This document shows, one piece after another, positions 41,972 to 52,015 of a DNA stretch of 64,000 nt. This DNA is from Phycisphaera mikurensis NBRC 102666 (GTDB taxonomy: Bacteria > Planctomycetota > Phycisphaerae > Phycisphaerales > SM1A02). Position numbers and translations under genes: made by a program. The stretch lies in contig CAMDUB010000004.1 in NCBI GenBank assembly GCA_945878575.1, forward strand, positions 28,880 through 92,879. Direction: 5' to 3'. The notes beneath the pieces were generated by a model. It was not told where the DNA came from. It was given only the letters and a program-made list of their open reading frames with translations, and ran no database searches. The first letter of the stretch is position 1. Each line of letters starts with the position of its first letter.

Positions 41972-42886
41972 CTATCCAACAACCGATTTCGGAAGCATGG
42001 CCGCGCCGCGGATGCCGCTTGAATCGCCGTGCTTGGCGCGGAAGACCGGCGTGTGGCACTCATCACTGAAGACGAGCGCCGGGAGCGCCGCTTGCACGCG
42101 TTCGGCAAGACCCGGGATGTTGCTCACGCCGCCACCAAGAACGATCGCGTGCGGGTCGATGATGTTGACCACCACCGACAGACTGCGCGCGAGTGCGTGA
42201 ACGAACCAGTCGAGCGTGGCAACCGCGTGTGCATCAGCGCCCACCGCCGCACGTGCAGCAATCTCCGCGAGTGCGAGCTGCGTTCCAGATGCCTGCGCGT
42301 ACCGACGCTCAAGCGCTGGCCCCGACAGGAACTGCTCAAGGCATCCACTCTTGCCGCAGTAGCAGCGATGCGCCGCGGCGTCTGCGTCACCGAGCCCCGG
42401 CAATGGGTTGTGCCCCCACTCGCCAGCGATGCCGTTGCCACCATCCACTACATCGCCCCGGACCACCACGCCGCCGCCGACGCCGGTTCCAAGGATCACG
42501 CCAAAGACCACCGCACCCTGCCCCGCAGCTGCGCCATCGATCGCCTCACTGAGTGCGAGGCAATTGGCGTCATTGGTCACACGCACCGGGCGCGCCAGGC
42601 GCGTGGATACATCTGCGGCAAACGGCTTGCCATTCATGCATAAAAGGTTCGAATTGCGGTGCAAACCGGTCTGCGGATTCGGCGAGCCCGGTGCCCCGAT
42701 GCCGACCGGCGCGCCACGAACTCCCAGCGCGGAATCGGCCTGCGCAACAAGCTCTGCGATGGCGTCAACAAGCGCTCCGTAGTCACGCGGGCTCGCAACT
42801 CGTGTGCGCAGCACCTCACTGCCATCAGCGCGGAGTGCAAGCACCTCCGACTTTGTGCCGCCAACGTCAAGACCGATCCGGCTCAC
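41972..42886 (-). CDS. ROK-family sugar kinase, glucokinase-like
   Basis: The 304-residue product opens RIGLDVGGTKSEVLALRADG (phosphate-1), has VTNDANCLALSEA with the catalytic Asp, GVILGTGVGGGVVV (phosphate-2), GEWGHNPLP and the zinc-binding CYCGKSGCLEQF motif of the ROK family. It most likely phosphorylates glucose, fructose or N-acetylmannosamine-type sugars. The GTG start at 42886 overlaps the folE stop by four bases (GTGA). Confidence 0.87.
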   Translation of the reverse strand: MSRIGLDVGGTKSEVLALRADGSEVLRTRVASPRDYGALVDAIAELVAQADSALGVRGAPVGIGAPGSPNPQTGLHRNSNLLCMNGKPFAADVSTRLARPVRVTNDANCLALSEAIDGAAAGQGAVVFGVILGTGVGGGVVVRGDVVDGGNGIAGEWGHNPLPGLGDADAAAHRCYCGKSGCLEQFLSGPALERRYAQASGTQLALAEIAARAAVGADAHAVATLDWFVHALARSLSVVVNIIDPHAIVLGGGVSNIPGLAERVQAALPALVFSDECHTPVFRAKHGDSSGIRGAAMLPKSVVG

Positions 42887-43479
42887 AGACCCTCGGACCG
42901 CTTTGCGGAAGTGATCAACTGGAAGAATTCCGATCGCGCGGCGGCGTTCGAAAGGAATGTGCCGTGCAGTTTGCTGGTGGTGGTAACTGCGCCTGGCTGC
43001 TGCACGCCGCGGTAGCACATGCAATAGTGCCGGGCCTGAATGACTACGCCAACGGCGGTCGGCTTGAGTGTGTCGTTAATCACGCCCGCGATCTGCGCAG
43101 TCAACTTCTCTTGCACCTGCAGCCGCTTCGAGAAGATGTCCACCACGCGGGCAAGTTTAGACAGACCAACCACGCGCCCATTCGGGATGTACCCAACATG
43201 CGCCACGCCAACGAACGGCACCATGTGATGCTCGCAGTGACTGTGCAACTGAATGTTGGAGAGAAGCACCAACTCGTCGTAACCCTCAATCTCGCCGAAC
43301 GTGCGCGAGAGCGGCTCGATCGGGTCCGCGCCGTAACCCGAGAAATGCTCGCCCATGGCTTTCACCACGCGGGCGGGAGTGTCAAGCAAACCCTCGCGCT
43401 GCGGATCCTCGCCAATAAAGCGAAGGATCTCGCGGACATGGACCATGACTTGCTCGGGTGTTGGGCGGGGTTCAGGCAT
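42883..43479 (-). CDS. folE: GTP cyclohydrolase I
   Basis: It makes dihydroneopterin triphosphate, the first step to folate and related pterins. The 198-residue product has GLLDTPARVVKAM, the zinc-site HSHCEHHMVPFVG, GYIPNGRVVGLSKLARVVD, the RLQVQEKLT segment and MCYRGVQQPGA with the second zinc Cys. Full length. Being coupled to a sugar kinase rather than to other folate genes is unusual. Confidence 0.97.
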   Translation of the reverse strand: MPEPRPTPEQVMVHVREILRFIGEDPQREGLLDTPARVVKAMGEHFSGYGADPIEPLSRTFGEIEGYDELVLLSNIQLHSHCEHHMVPFVGVAHVGYIPNGRVVGLSKLARVVDIFSKRLQVQEKLTAQIAGVINDTLKPTAVGVVIQARHYCMCYRGVQQPGAVTTTSKLHGTFLSNAAARSEFFQLITSAKRSEGL

Positions 43480-43535
43480 TTGGAAAGTCTAGGCAACCGA
43501 CGCCGATGCGTCTTGGAACTGATACGTACCAATTT

Positions 43536-45593
43536 CTAAGCCATCCAGTGTTTCCACCACGAAATGATCTCATGTAACCGGTGAATCCGTAGATCCGGCG
43601 GCCCCATGCGGCTCAGCCCGTGGCTGGTTTCACGCGGGTAGCGAACGAAGCGCACTGGAACACCCAAGGTGCACAGCGCCGTGTGAATTTGTTCGCTCTG
43701 CTCAATGTTGCAACGAAGATCGCCTTCGGAATGAATCAACAGCATCGGGGTGCGAACATTCTTGAAGTGCGCGATGGGGCTGGCGCGCCACAGTGCTTCC
43801 GGGCGATCAAACGCAGCGCCCTTCCAGTAACGGTTCGGAACTTCCGGATGATCGCTGTTGCCAGCCTGACTCACCAGGTTGCTCACGCAACGATCACTGA
43901 TGGCCGCACGGAATCCATGATCATGCGCCACGGCCCAGTTCGCCATGTAGCCACCGTACGAACCACCCATGATTCCAATGCGCGCGCGGTCAATGCCGCG
44001 ATCGGTGCGCATCGCAGCGGCGACGGCCTGCACGTCGGTCCAGTCTTTCGTTCCCCACGCGCCACGGATCGCGGCGGTGTGCTTCATGCCGTAGCCCTTC
44101 GAGCCGCGTGGATTTGAGAACCACACTTCGTAGCCCTGCGCACATAACAACTGAAATTCGTGGAAGAAAGTGAGTCCGTACTGCGCATGCGGACCTCCGT
44201 GCACTTCAAGCAGAGCAGGCAACCGACCCTTGGCTCCGCGCGGACGCATCGTCCAACAATGCACCTTGTGGCCATCCTTTGCGGTGATCCAGCGCTCCTG
44301 CGGCTCGACCAATTCAACCGATGCCGCCAGTGCATCATTGAATGTGGTGACGCGCTGCATGGCGAAGATGCTTCGCTCCACTTCAAGGACATGAACTTCA
44401 CCCGGTTCAATGGGCGCAGAACGAACGCACGAGAGACGCCATCCGTCTGAACTGAACGTTCCGAGTGAGAATTCCGCGCCCGGCTCAGTATGGAAGGCCA
44501 CTGGTCCGCCATGCGCGGAGACGCTTGCGATGCGCCCGCTACCGTGCCAGCCTGCGCGGAAGAAGATGGCGGTGGAGTCAGGGAACCAACGAATCTGCGG
44601 ATCAAACGCCGGCTCACCCGCGTCACTGAGTGTGGACGCCATCAGACAGAGATCGGTCTTGGCAGTAAGGCATGTGGTGGTCCGCGCCGCGCAATCATGA
44701 ACAAAGAGTTCCACATTCGCGGTGCCGTACATGCTGTCCGTGCCGGTGCGACCAGCCCACGCAATGCGAACGCCGTCCGGACTCCATCGCGGCTGCGACT
44801 TGGGACCCTTGGGGATGCCAGTGATGCGCGACGTTCGATGCTTACCACCAGCGCCCAAATTCACTAGAAACAGTTCGGATTCGGAAGGATTCCAGGAAGC
44901 GCGCGGATCAATGTTGCCGGCAACCACGAGCGCACTTCCATCCGGCGCCCAATCCCATGAATAGAGACCAAGCGTATCGGCGAATACTTCCTCAATCGTG
45001 CCGCGGTCAAGATCCAATACATGCAGCGCGAATCGCTCGGAGCAAAAGTATCCGTCGCCATCGAGGCGATAGCACGCGTCTTCAACAATGCGCGGTGGAG
45101 TGGAGAGACCGTGCTCGTCACGTTCCTTCTTTGCTTCGGCGGTCCACTCGTAGGCAGTGGGTCGGAATCCAAAGGCGAGCCGCCGTCCACAGGGGCTCCA
45201 CGCCAGATCGCGCACCGTGCCGTGCGGCATCGCCACCAGTTCACGCGCAGTGCCGCCCTTACTTGCAACAATCATGATGCGCGGCGCCAGCGCAGCGTCG
45301 TTACGAATGAACGCAACCTTTGTTCCATCGGGGCTCCAACGCGCGAGCGCATCTTTCGGTCCCTTGGTGATGGCGCGCGGAGCACGCTTGGCCTCCGCAT
45401 CGGCAACCCAGACCGAAGTCTCATAGGAATTGCGCGCGCTCACCACCTTGCGCTGAAACAGCACGCTGCGTCCGTCAGGAGACATCTGCGTGTCGCCAAC
45501 ACCCACAAGGCACAGCAAATCCTCCGGAGTGATGGGACGGCGACGTGCCGCGGCCGGAGCCGCGCGCTTTTTGGTGGTCTTTCGTGCTGCCAT
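43536..45593 (-). CDS. S9-family (prolyl oligopeptidase/acylaminoacyl peptidase) serine peptidase
   Basis: A 685-residue enzyme with an N-terminal beta-propeller (repeated ARWSPDGTKVAFI, PRWSPDGVRIAWA, IRWFPDSTAIFFR) and a C-terminal alpha/beta-hydrolase. The catalytic Ser is in GGSYGGYMANW near residue 535, Asp in HSEGDLRCN and His in ETSHGLSRMG. The start at 45593 has a lysine-rich N-terminus (RKTTKKRAAPAAARRR) and no signal peptide, so it is probably cytoplasmic. It is divergent from glyQS with only 53 bases between. Confidence 0.92.
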   Translation of the reverse strand: MAARKTTKKRAAPAAARRRPITPEDLLCLVGVGDTQMSPDGRSVLFQRKVVSARNSYETSVWVADAEAKRAPRAITKGPKDALARWSPDGTKVAFIRNDAALAPRIMIVASKGGTARELVAMPHGTVRDLAWSPCGRRLAFGFRPTAYEWTAEAKKERDEHGLSTPPRIVEDACYRLDGDGYFCSERFALHVLDLDRGTIEEVFADTLGLYSWDWAPDGSALVVAGNIDPRASWNPSESELFLVNLGAGGKHRTSRITGIPKGPKSQPRWSPDGVRIAWAGRTGTDSMYGTANVELFVHDCAARTTTCLTAKTDLCLMASTLSDAGEPAFDPQIRWFPDSTAIFFRAGWHGSGRIASVSAHGGPVAFHTEPGAEFSLGTFSSDGWRLSCVRSAPIEPGEVHVLEVERSIFAMQRVTTFNDALAASVELVEPQERWITAKDGHKVHCWTMRPRGAKGRLPALLEVHGGPHAQYGLTFFHEFQLLCAQGYEVWFSNPRGSKGYGMKHTAAIRGAWGTKDWTDVQAVAAAMRTDRGIDRARIGIMGGSYGGYMANWAVAHDHGFRAAISDRCVSNLVSQAGNSDHPEVPNRYWKGAAFDRPEALWRASPIAHFKNVRTPMLLIHSEGDLRCNIEQSEQIHTALCTLGVPVRFVRYPRETSHGLSRMGPPDLRIHRLHEIISWWKHWMA

Positions 45594-45646
45594 AGTTCGG
45601 CGATGGTAGTCCGGACAAGGCGTGCATTTCCTACAATGGCCGCCCC

Positions 45647-47215
45647 ATGTCTGACTCCCCCGCTGCCAATTCCCCCGCGCCCGAAGTTCCTGCCAAGACC
45701 ATGGAGCAGATTGTTGCCCTGTGCCGGCGCCGCGGCTTTGTGTTCCAGTCAAGTGAAATTTACGGCGGCATCAATGGCTTCTGGGATTACGGCCCGCTGG
45801 GCACGGAACTGAAGCGCAACCTGAAGAACGCATGGTGGCAAGACGTTGTGCAGCGCGAACTGATCGGACCGCACGGCGAGCCGATCGATGTCGTTGGCCT
45901 CGACTGCACCATCATCATGAACCCGAAGGTGTGGGAGGCGTCCGGCCACGTGGGCGGATTCAGTGACCCGATGGTGGATTGCCGCGAGACCAAGCAACGC
46001 TATCGCGCGGACCACTTGGTGGTACTTGGTGCCGTTGAAGCCGGAGCCCGGCTCTGGGCATTCGTTGAAGGCGATGACACTGGTCGCGCCAAGGCGATCA
46101 AGGGAATCTGCAAGTATGAGAAGCGCGAAGCGCTTGATGCCGCTCGACACATCGTGCGCCCGTACCCAACCGTGCCCGCCGACGAACGCGCGCGCATCGT
46201 TGGCCCAGATGCCACCGAAGTTGGAACGCTCACCGAGCCGCGGCAGTTCAACTTGATGTTCAAGACGCTCGTTGGTGCAGTTGAGGATCCAGGAAACTAT
46301 TCCTATCTCCGCCCAGAGACTGCGCAAGGCATCTTTGTCAATTTCCAGAACGTCATGGACTCCACGCGAGTGAAGATTCCATTCGGTATTGCGCAGATTG
46401 GCAAGGCGTTCCGTAACGAAGTCACGCCACGCAATTTCACGTTCCGCAGCCGGGAATTTGAACAAATGGAGATCGAGTTCTTCATTCATCCCAGCGAAGC
46501 TGCCACGTGGTACGCGTGGTGGCGTGACTGGCGCTTCAGCTGGTGGCAGTCGATTGGCCTCACCAGCGCCAACCTGCAACTGCGCGAGCATGACCGTGAT
46601 GAACTTGCCCACTATGCCAAGGAAGGCGCCGGTACCAGTGACATTGAATACCGGTTCCCGTTCACAGCTCCCGGCTACGGCGAGTTGGAAGGCGTTGCGC
46701 ATCGATCCGATTTCGACTTGCGCGCGCACGCCACTGCGAGCGGCAAGAACGACAAGGCGAAGCACTTTGACCAAGCGCGCAACGAGCGCTACTTCCCGCA
46801 CGTCATCGAGCCATCGGCAGGTGCTGACCGCGGAACGCTCGCCCTGCTGTGCGAGGCGTACACACCGGATCCAAGCCGGCCAAGTGGCGTGTTCATGAAG
46901 TTCAATCCGCGCATGGCGCCGGTGAAGGCGGGCATCTTCCCGCTGGTCAACAAGGACGGCATGCCAGAGATCGGCGAGAAACTCTTCCGCACGCTGCGCA
47001 AGAAGCACGTGGTGGAGTTTGATGAGAAGCAATCGATCGGCAAGCGCTACGCACGCATGGACGAAGCAGGAACTCCGTTCTGCATCACCATCGACAGCGA
47101 ATCGTTGACGGCACAAACCGTCACCGTGCGCCATCGCGATACGCAGCAGCAAGAGAAACTTGCCATCGACGCTGTTCCAGCGTGGCTCGACGCGCAAATC
47201 GGGACGGATTCCTGA
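45647..47215 (+). CDS. glyQS: Glycyl-tRNA synthetase, homodimeric type
   Basis: A class II synthetase of the single-chain alpha2 type, 522 residues, rather than the GlyQ/GlyS tetramer. Motifs: RRRGFVFQSSEIYGGINGFWDYGPLG near the start, then VTPRNFTFRSREFEQMEIEF (motif 2 region with FRNE just before), LRPETAQGIF and HVIEPSAGADRGTLALL (motif 3 region). Its stop directly abuts the TTG start of the following lipoprotein gene. Confidence 0.95.
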   Translation: MSDSPAANSPAPEVPAKTMEQIVALCRRRGFVFQSSEIYGGINGFWDYGPLGTELKRNLKNAWWQDVVQRELIGPHGEPIDVVGLDCTIIMNPKVWEASGHVGGFSDPMVDCRETKQRYRADHLVVLGAVEAGARLWAFVEGDDTGRAKAIKGICKYEKREALDAARHIVRPYPTVPADERARIVGPDATEVGTLTEPRQFNLMFKTLVGAVEDPGNYSYLRPETAQGIFVNFQNVMDSTRVKIPFGIAQIGKAFRNEVTPRNFTFRSREFEQMEIEFFIHPSEAATWYAWWRDWRFSWWQSIGLTSANLQLREHDRDELAHYAKEGAGTSDIEYRFPFTAPGYGELEGVAHRSDFDLRAHATASGKNDKAKHFDQARNERYFPHVIEPSAGADRGTLALLCEAYTPDPSRPSGVFMKFNPRMAPVKAGIFPLVNKDGMPEIGEKLFRTLRKKHVVEFDEKQSIGKRYARMDEAGTPFCITIDSESLTAQTVTVRHRDTQQQEKLAIDAVPAWLDAQIGTDS

Positions 47216-48667
47216 TTGTTGCGTCGCAAGGCTCAGTTTCTGGCAGTTGCTGCTATTGCCGCGCCGGGGGTGCTTCTTGCTGGCTGCTCATCAGTGGCCC
47301 CGAGCGCGGAATTGACGCGCACGTCCACGCCAACGCACTGGACATTAGTGGCGCCGAAAGGCGTTCGCGAATTGCCAGAAGTGAAGGCGCTGATCGCTGC
47401 ACGTGCCACGCGATTTACTGTTGAAGTGATCGAGTTTGACCCGGCTGAAGGAACTGCAGAGACGCGGTTGGCAGCAGTACGCGCCCGGCTGGCGAAAGCG
47501 TCAGCCGCCGCCAGCGCAACCACCGACCAAGTGCTGGTGATTGGCTCGCCGGAATCCATTTCTATGGGTCCATGGAACTTTGCAGGGTTCAAGCAACCAA
47601 TCTCCACTGATTGGCTACTGACTACGAATCTTGAAGTTGGCAAGGCAGTCGAGCCCTTGACCGGTTGGCAAGCGGCACTCAGCGCACCCGCGCTCCGCAC
47701 GGTTGGACGCTTGCCATTTGATGACACAAAGATTGTGTCGCTGGCTGCACAAGCCACACTTGAACACGATCGCAACAGCCAAGCAGCCACCGGCACCGCC
47801 GTTCTCGGCGCAAGTGGAACTGCGTATGCGTGGCCGATGGCCTCCGCACGAAGACAACTGCAAGACTCCGGATGGAGCGCATCGCTCTACGGCGAAGGCG
47901 GAAGTTGCGATAGTTCGCCGCGTGATTTCATGCCCGCGTGGCAAGGAACTGACGGAAAGTCAGCGGCATCACTCGTGGTGGTCGCGGGGCCTTCGTACGC
48001 AGCGATCAACGATGGCGGCCCAGCGCGGGGCGTTCAGTGGCTCATCCGTCCTGCAGCGGCAAGTGGTGCGCCGGGAGTGCGTGCAAGTACGCCGCTTGGA
48101 AGCGACGCGCCATCCCCGAATGCGTCTCCCGCTTCGCTCTTGGTGGCGTTCACGCCGGGCTTTGCGCGTCCAGGGACACCTGACATCGCAGACCTCATGG
48201 CCTGGAAACAAGCCGCCGCCATCGCCAGCTTCACCGCGGATATCAGCGCATCGCCAGTGACACCCGCTCTTGAATCCATGGTGAACATTCCCCGCCAACT
48301 CGCACGCGGCACGCCCGTGGGCATCGTCATTGAAAGCGAACGCCGTGCGTACTGGGCGCGTGCTTCCGGTGACTTGGTGTCGTGGATGCCAACCGCCAAG
48401 GAAGACCGAGCACGGCTAGCGCTCTCCGCCGTCCTCTACGGAGATCCCGCACTGCAGGCCTGCAAGACCCCCGCTGCCGCACTGAATCTCACCAACGCGG
48501 CGCCGCTTGCGGTGGTGGTGACCGACAGTGCGCTCGGCGAGACGATTACTGATCAGCCCGCACCTGCGTCCGGCATGTCCGGTCGTGCAATGGCGCTGAC
48601 CATTGCGCTGTTTGCCATCGTGGTGGCGCTGGCTGCCGCGTGGGCTTCACGACGCAAGGATTCGTAA
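47216..48667 (+). CDS. Lipoprotein with C-terminal membrane anchor, possibly a degenerate C25-like peptidase
   Basis: A TTG start follows the glyQS stop with no gap; GGGACGGA is a possible ribosome binding site. The 483-residue product has a lipobox (VLLAGC) and a C-terminal membrane helix followed by RRKDS. The body has gingipain (C25)-like traits: VLVIGSPESI, a TDWLL segment followed by TVGRLPF, and late SAVLYGDPAL. The catalytic SGHG is replaced by AGPS and the catalytic Cys region by FTPGFARPG, so peptidase activity is unlikely. Its assignment is my inference; a lineage-specific envelope protein is the alternative. Confidence 0.5.
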   Translation: MLRRKAQFLAVAAIAAPGVLLAGCSSVAPSAELTRTSTPTHWTLVAPKGVRELPEVKALIAARATRFTVEVIEFDPAEGTAETRLAAVRARLAKASAAASATTDQVLVIGSPESISMGPWNFAGFKQPISTDWLLTTNLEVGKAVEPLTGWQAALSAPALRTVGRLPFDDTKIVSLAAQATLEHDRNSQAATGTAVLGASGTAYAWPMASARRQLQDSGWSASLYGEGGSCDSSPRDFMPAWQGTDGKSAASLVVVAGPSYAAINDGGPARGVQWLIRPAAASGAPGVRASTPLGSDAPSPNASPASLLVAFTPGFARPGTPDIADLMAWKQAAAIASFTADISASPVTPALESMVNIPRQLARGTPVGIVIESERRAYWARASGDLVSWMPTAKEDRARLALSAVLYGDPALQACKTPAAALNLTNAAPLAVVVTDSALGETITDQPAPASGMSGRAMALTIALFAIVVALAAAWASRRKDS

Positions 48668-48679
48668 GCGCCCGAACAC

Positions 48680-49432
48680 TTACCCAAGGTCGATGGGTTT
48701 GCCTTCGCGCTTGCCGTCGTACCAGAAGGCGAGCTTTGCACGGGACTGCAGCGGCTTGTGACGACCAAGTGAAAACCAAATGGTGAGCGCCAGGAGCGTC
48801 AGCATCATGCGCGGCCCCGCTCCAGCTCGTTGCTTGCGCGCGCTGCTAACGACCTCTTCAGAAAGAAATGCAAATCGACCGCGCTGCTTGAGCGCCTTAC
48901 TCATCCAATATTCCTCGCCCGCGAACCACTGCTCATCAAATCCATTGAGCGAAATGAACGCATCGCGGCGCATGAAAATGAAGCATCCAGCGGCAAGTTC
49001 TTGCGCGTACCACAGCACCTTAAATGCTGCAAAGAATGCCTCAGAAATAGGACCGCCGCGACCATCAAATGCCACCCGCGAGCCACCACCCACTGCACCG
49101 CAGTCAAGTTCACGAAGCGCATGACGAAGCACTGTTTCTGGGAGCCACGTATCTGCATCAACAAAGATCAGGTACGGCGCAGTGGTTGCGTGTCCGCCCG
49201 CATTGCGAACCGCCGCGATCTGCCGCTTCTCGACACGGACTACGCGCGCACCCGAAGCCGTTGCTAACGCGGCAGTGCGATCGCTACTGGCATCGTCCAC
49301 CACCAGCAACTCATAAGGTCGCCCAAGATTCTCTGCAATCGTGCGCAGTTGACCGACCGTCTGCGCAATGATCGCTTCCTCGTTCCATGCCGGAACAATG
49401 ATCGCGTAGTGGGGGGCTGGAGTGTGCGTCAT
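48680..49432 (-). CDS. Family 2 glycosyltransferase
   Basis: The 250-residue product has the GT-A fold start AIIVPAWNEEAIIAQTV, LLVVDDASSDRTAALA, the DXD-like FVDADTWLP and the acceptor-region GGFDEQWFAGEEYWMSKALKQ (written here in short). The C-terminus has a hydrophobic segment LTLLALTIWFSLG. It could add sugars to a lipid carrier or polysaccharide. It begins 18 bases after astD on the same strand, so it may share that transcript although its function looks unrelated. Confidence 0.85.
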   Translation of the reverse strand: MTHTPAPHYAIIVPAWNEEAIIAQTVGQLRTIAENLGRPYELLVVDDASSDRTAALATASGARVVRVEKRQIAAVRNAGGHATTAPYLIFVDADTWLPETVLRHALRELDCGAVGGGSRVAFDGRGGPISEAFFAAFKVLWYAQELAAGCFIFMRRDAFISLNGFDEQWFAGEEYWMSKALKQRGRFAFLSEEVVSSARKQRAGAGPRMMLTLLALTIWFSLGRHKPLQSRAKLAFWYDGKREGKPIDLG

Positions 49433-49450
49433 GGCGTGAGGGCTTGCTGG

Positions 49451-50929
49451 TCAGACGCGCGCAGGCGCAATCATTCCAGCAGGGATAGTAACAGCGTCAC
49501 CACTCTCAACCATGGAGGCAATGGGATACGCGCATGAATCAATCATCGCCGCTCCGGCAGGACGAAGATTCCCGCTCCGACCAAGTCCGCCAAAGGGCAG
49601 CTTCCCACTTGCACCCGCGGTACCGCAATTGATATTGATGCAACCCGCGCGCAGCCGATCCATGGCAGCACGAATGACCGCTGGCTGTTGCGTGAAGATG
49701 CTGGCTGCGAGACCGAATTCCGTTGCATTTGCCTGTGAAATGGCGTCATCCAAACCATCAGCGATGGAAATTCTGACCACTGGACCAAACACCTCGCGGT
49801 CCGTTGCCAATTCAAAGCGAGGTGCAAGCAACACACCGGGCGTTGCAAACCAGCCTTCGTTGGAGACCTCGCGCTGCCATGGGTCCGCTGCAATTCCTGT
49901 TCCGAACGCGCGCGCCGCCAGCAATACTTGCTCACCGCGCGCTCTGCACTCTTCTTGGAATGCAACAGTTGCATCGCGCGACTCGCGACTCACCAGTGGA
50001 CCCATGAACGGCGCTGGATCCGCGTCGCCAGGCGCCACCGTGATGCTGCGCGCACACTCAAGAAATGCAGCAATGAATCGATCAGCTACTGCCTGATGGA
50101 CGATGATTCGTCGCGTGCACGTGCAGCGTTGTCCGGTACTGATGAATGCACAGCGCACGCACTCAATGACTGCTTGCCGCAGGTCCGCATCATCCATGAC
50201 GATGGCTGCATTACTACCACCCATCTCCAGCGCCACCATACGACCGGGGCGGTCGAGGTTGGCCTCCATGATGCGACGACCAACTGGCCAACTTCCAGTG
50301 AAGAGCACTCCGTCGACATCCGCATGGGCCACCAGCGCGGCCGCTACATCACCGCGCCCCTGCACCGTATTGAATACGCCCGCAGGCATGCCCGCTTCGT
50401 TCATCAACTCAGTCAGTAGCGCCCCGACCGCGGGGGTCTTCTCGCTTGGCTTAAAAACCACCGTATTTCCTGCGTACAGCGCCGGAACCCAATGCCCATT
50501 CGGCAAATGCGCTGGGAAGTTGAACGGTCCGATCACCGCCATCACGCCGTACGGCCGGTACGAACAATTGTTGGACCGCGTGGCAGAGGCCGGAATCTGA
50601 TAGCCCGTAATACGCGCACGCACGCGATCTTCCAGAGTCACATTGACTTTGTCGGCAAGCAGCGCCGCTTCTTGGCGCGCTTCAGCCATCGTCTTTCCCG
50701 TTTCACGAGTCAGTAGCGCGGCAATACGCTCCGCGTGACGAACCGTGACTGCTGCCCATGCGCGCAATACCTCCGCGCGCTCATCGGGCGTTCGCGCACT
50801 CCATACTGGAAATGCCGAACGTGCCGCTTGTACGGCGGCACCCACTGCGCCCACTTCAATGCGAAACCGACCAACCTCAACGGATGGCCGCGCGGGATCA
50901 ACAGAAACAATTTCATTCGCCGCGGTCAT
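49451..50929 (-). CDS. astD: Succinylglutamate-semialdehyde dehydrogenase
   Basis: An ALDH of 492 residues of the AstD/AruD type: IGPFNFPAHLPNGHWVPAL (an AstD hallmark), FKPSEKTPAVGAL, LFTGSWPVGRRI, Glu in ALEMGGSNAAIV and Cys in STGQRCTCTRR. It oxidises N-succinylglutamate semialdehyde to N-succinylglutamate. Its ATG overlaps the astA stop by four bases (ATGA). Third step of the succinyl pathway encoded here. Confidence 0.9.
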   Translation of the reverse strand: MTAANEIVSVDPARPSVEVGRFRIEVGAVGAAVQAARSAFPVWSARTPDERAEVLRAWAAVTVRHAERIAALLTRETGKTMAEARQEAALLADKVNVTLEDRVRARITGYQIPASATRSNNCSYRPYGVMAVIGPFNFPAHLPNGHWVPALYAGNTVVFKPSEKTPAVGALLTELMNEAGMPAGVFNTVQGRGDVAAALVAHADVDGVLFTGSWPVGRRIMEANLDRPGRMVALEMGGSNAAIVMDDADLRQAVIECVRCAFISTGQRCTCTRRIIVHQAVADRFIAAFLECARSITVAPGDADPAPFMGPLVSRESRDATVAFQEECRARGEQVLLAARAFGTGIAADPWQREVSNEGWFATPGVLLAPRFELATDREVFGPVVRISIADGLDDAISQANATEFGLAASIFTQQPAVIRAAMDRLRAGCININCGTAGASGKLPFGGLGRSGNLRPAGAAMIDSCAYPIASMVESGDAVTIPAGMIAPARV

Positions 50930-51954
50930 GCGCCTCGCTCAAGCGCGGTCACCCCAATGACATCGCCGATGGCCGCACCGATAGCGTCGGCCGTTACCTT
51001 CGCTAGCCGAATGTGCTTGCCATCAAGTGCATAGGCGCCGCGTGTTGCTCGGAATCCCAGACCACGATTGGCCGCACAGCTCACAAATCCAACGCGATCG
51101 AGCCGCTCATCACCAGCAACCAGCGTCGCTTGAGAAGTTGCCGAAACCAATGGAATGCTGTCGACCGCTGCCTCCAAATACGGGCCGCCGTCAAATGGAT
51201 CACATCGGTCGTGATAGGCAAAGCCTTGTTTTTCAAGCATGGATCGAGCCGGACGAGTTTCCTCGCCGACCTTACCGATCAAATTGCGCGCTTCTGGCGG
51301 CAAGGTGCTCGCGTAAATCTCTTCCTTGGGAAGAAGACTGGTCATGAATTCTTTGCTGTGCTGACAGAATGCATCAGCCTCGGTGTAACTCAGATTGATG
51401 AATCGTCGCCCAAAGAATTCCCAAAACAGCGTCTGACTATCAGGCGTGAGTGGTCCCATCAATTCCGCCAAAATGCGGTCTTGGAACATCGCTCGGTGGA
51501 GGCCCAGAAAGTGGAAGCGCACCAGCGAAAGCAGTGATCCAAGTTTTTCACGGTGACCGCGGTACCCGGGCGCAAGAATCAACCCACCAAGTTCGCTTGG
51601 TCCAGTTTCGTCAGTCATGACTTGGATGGTCATATGCACTGCGCCCGTGTTCAAGTCACGGCTGAAGTGCTCACGACGCCGCACCTGTAGGAAAATCTGC
51701 GGCCAACCTTCCCAGCCGATTCGACAAATCAATGAACTGGTGCCAATGACCCCACCAGTCTCGCTGTCCTCAAGGACAAACATGAATTGCCGCTGCCGGT
51801 CGTCGGACACATCACCAGCAAAGCTGCGCCGACTCCGGCTGACCTTGGAGGTGATGATGTCTTTGTCAGCCGGCAGATTGATGAAATGCACCATGCGCGC
51901 CAGTTTCAGGAGCGTGGGGACGTCATCAGGCATGGCTTGGCGAATCACAAACAT
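50926..51954 (-). CDS. astA: Arginine/ornithine N-succinyltransferase
   Basis: A 342-residue AstA-family protein: FVIRQAMPDDVPTLLKLARM at the start, GFINLP-type NLPADKDIIT, ELGGLILAPGYRGHREKLGSLLS in the acyl-CoA-binding core and FWEFFGRRFINLSYTEAD. It transfers succinyl from succinyl-CoA to the alpha-amino group of arginine or, in some relatives, ornithine. It follows the aminotransferase gene by 61 bases and overlaps astD. Confidence 0.9.
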   Translation of the reverse strand: MFVIRQAMPDDVPTLLKLARMVHFINLPADKDIITSKVSRSRRSFAGDVSDDRQRQFMFVLEDSETGGVIGTSSLICRIGWEGWPQIFLQVRRREHFSRDLNTGAVHMTIQVMTDETGPSELGGLILAPGYRGHREKLGSLLSLVRFHFLGLHRAMFQDRILAELMGPLTPDSQTLFWEFFGRRFINLSYTEADAFCQHSKEFMTSLLPKEEIYASTLPPEARNLIGKVGEETRPARSMLEKQGFAYHDRCDPFDGGPYLEAAVDSIPLVSATSQATLVAGDERLDRVGFVSCAANRGLGFRATRGAYALDGKHIRLAKVTADAIGAAIGDVIGVTALERGA

Positions 51955-52015
51955 CAGAACTCCACTATCGGCACAATTGAGGCCCTTCCGGAGCCTGTTT
52001 TGATGTCCGAGAATG

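Noticed and set aside
45749..47197. 482-codon open frame on the minus strand opposite glyQS
   Set aside because: It mirrors the codon phase of glyQS, is rich in Arg/His/Val without domain-like patterns, and glyQS on the other strand is unmistakable.
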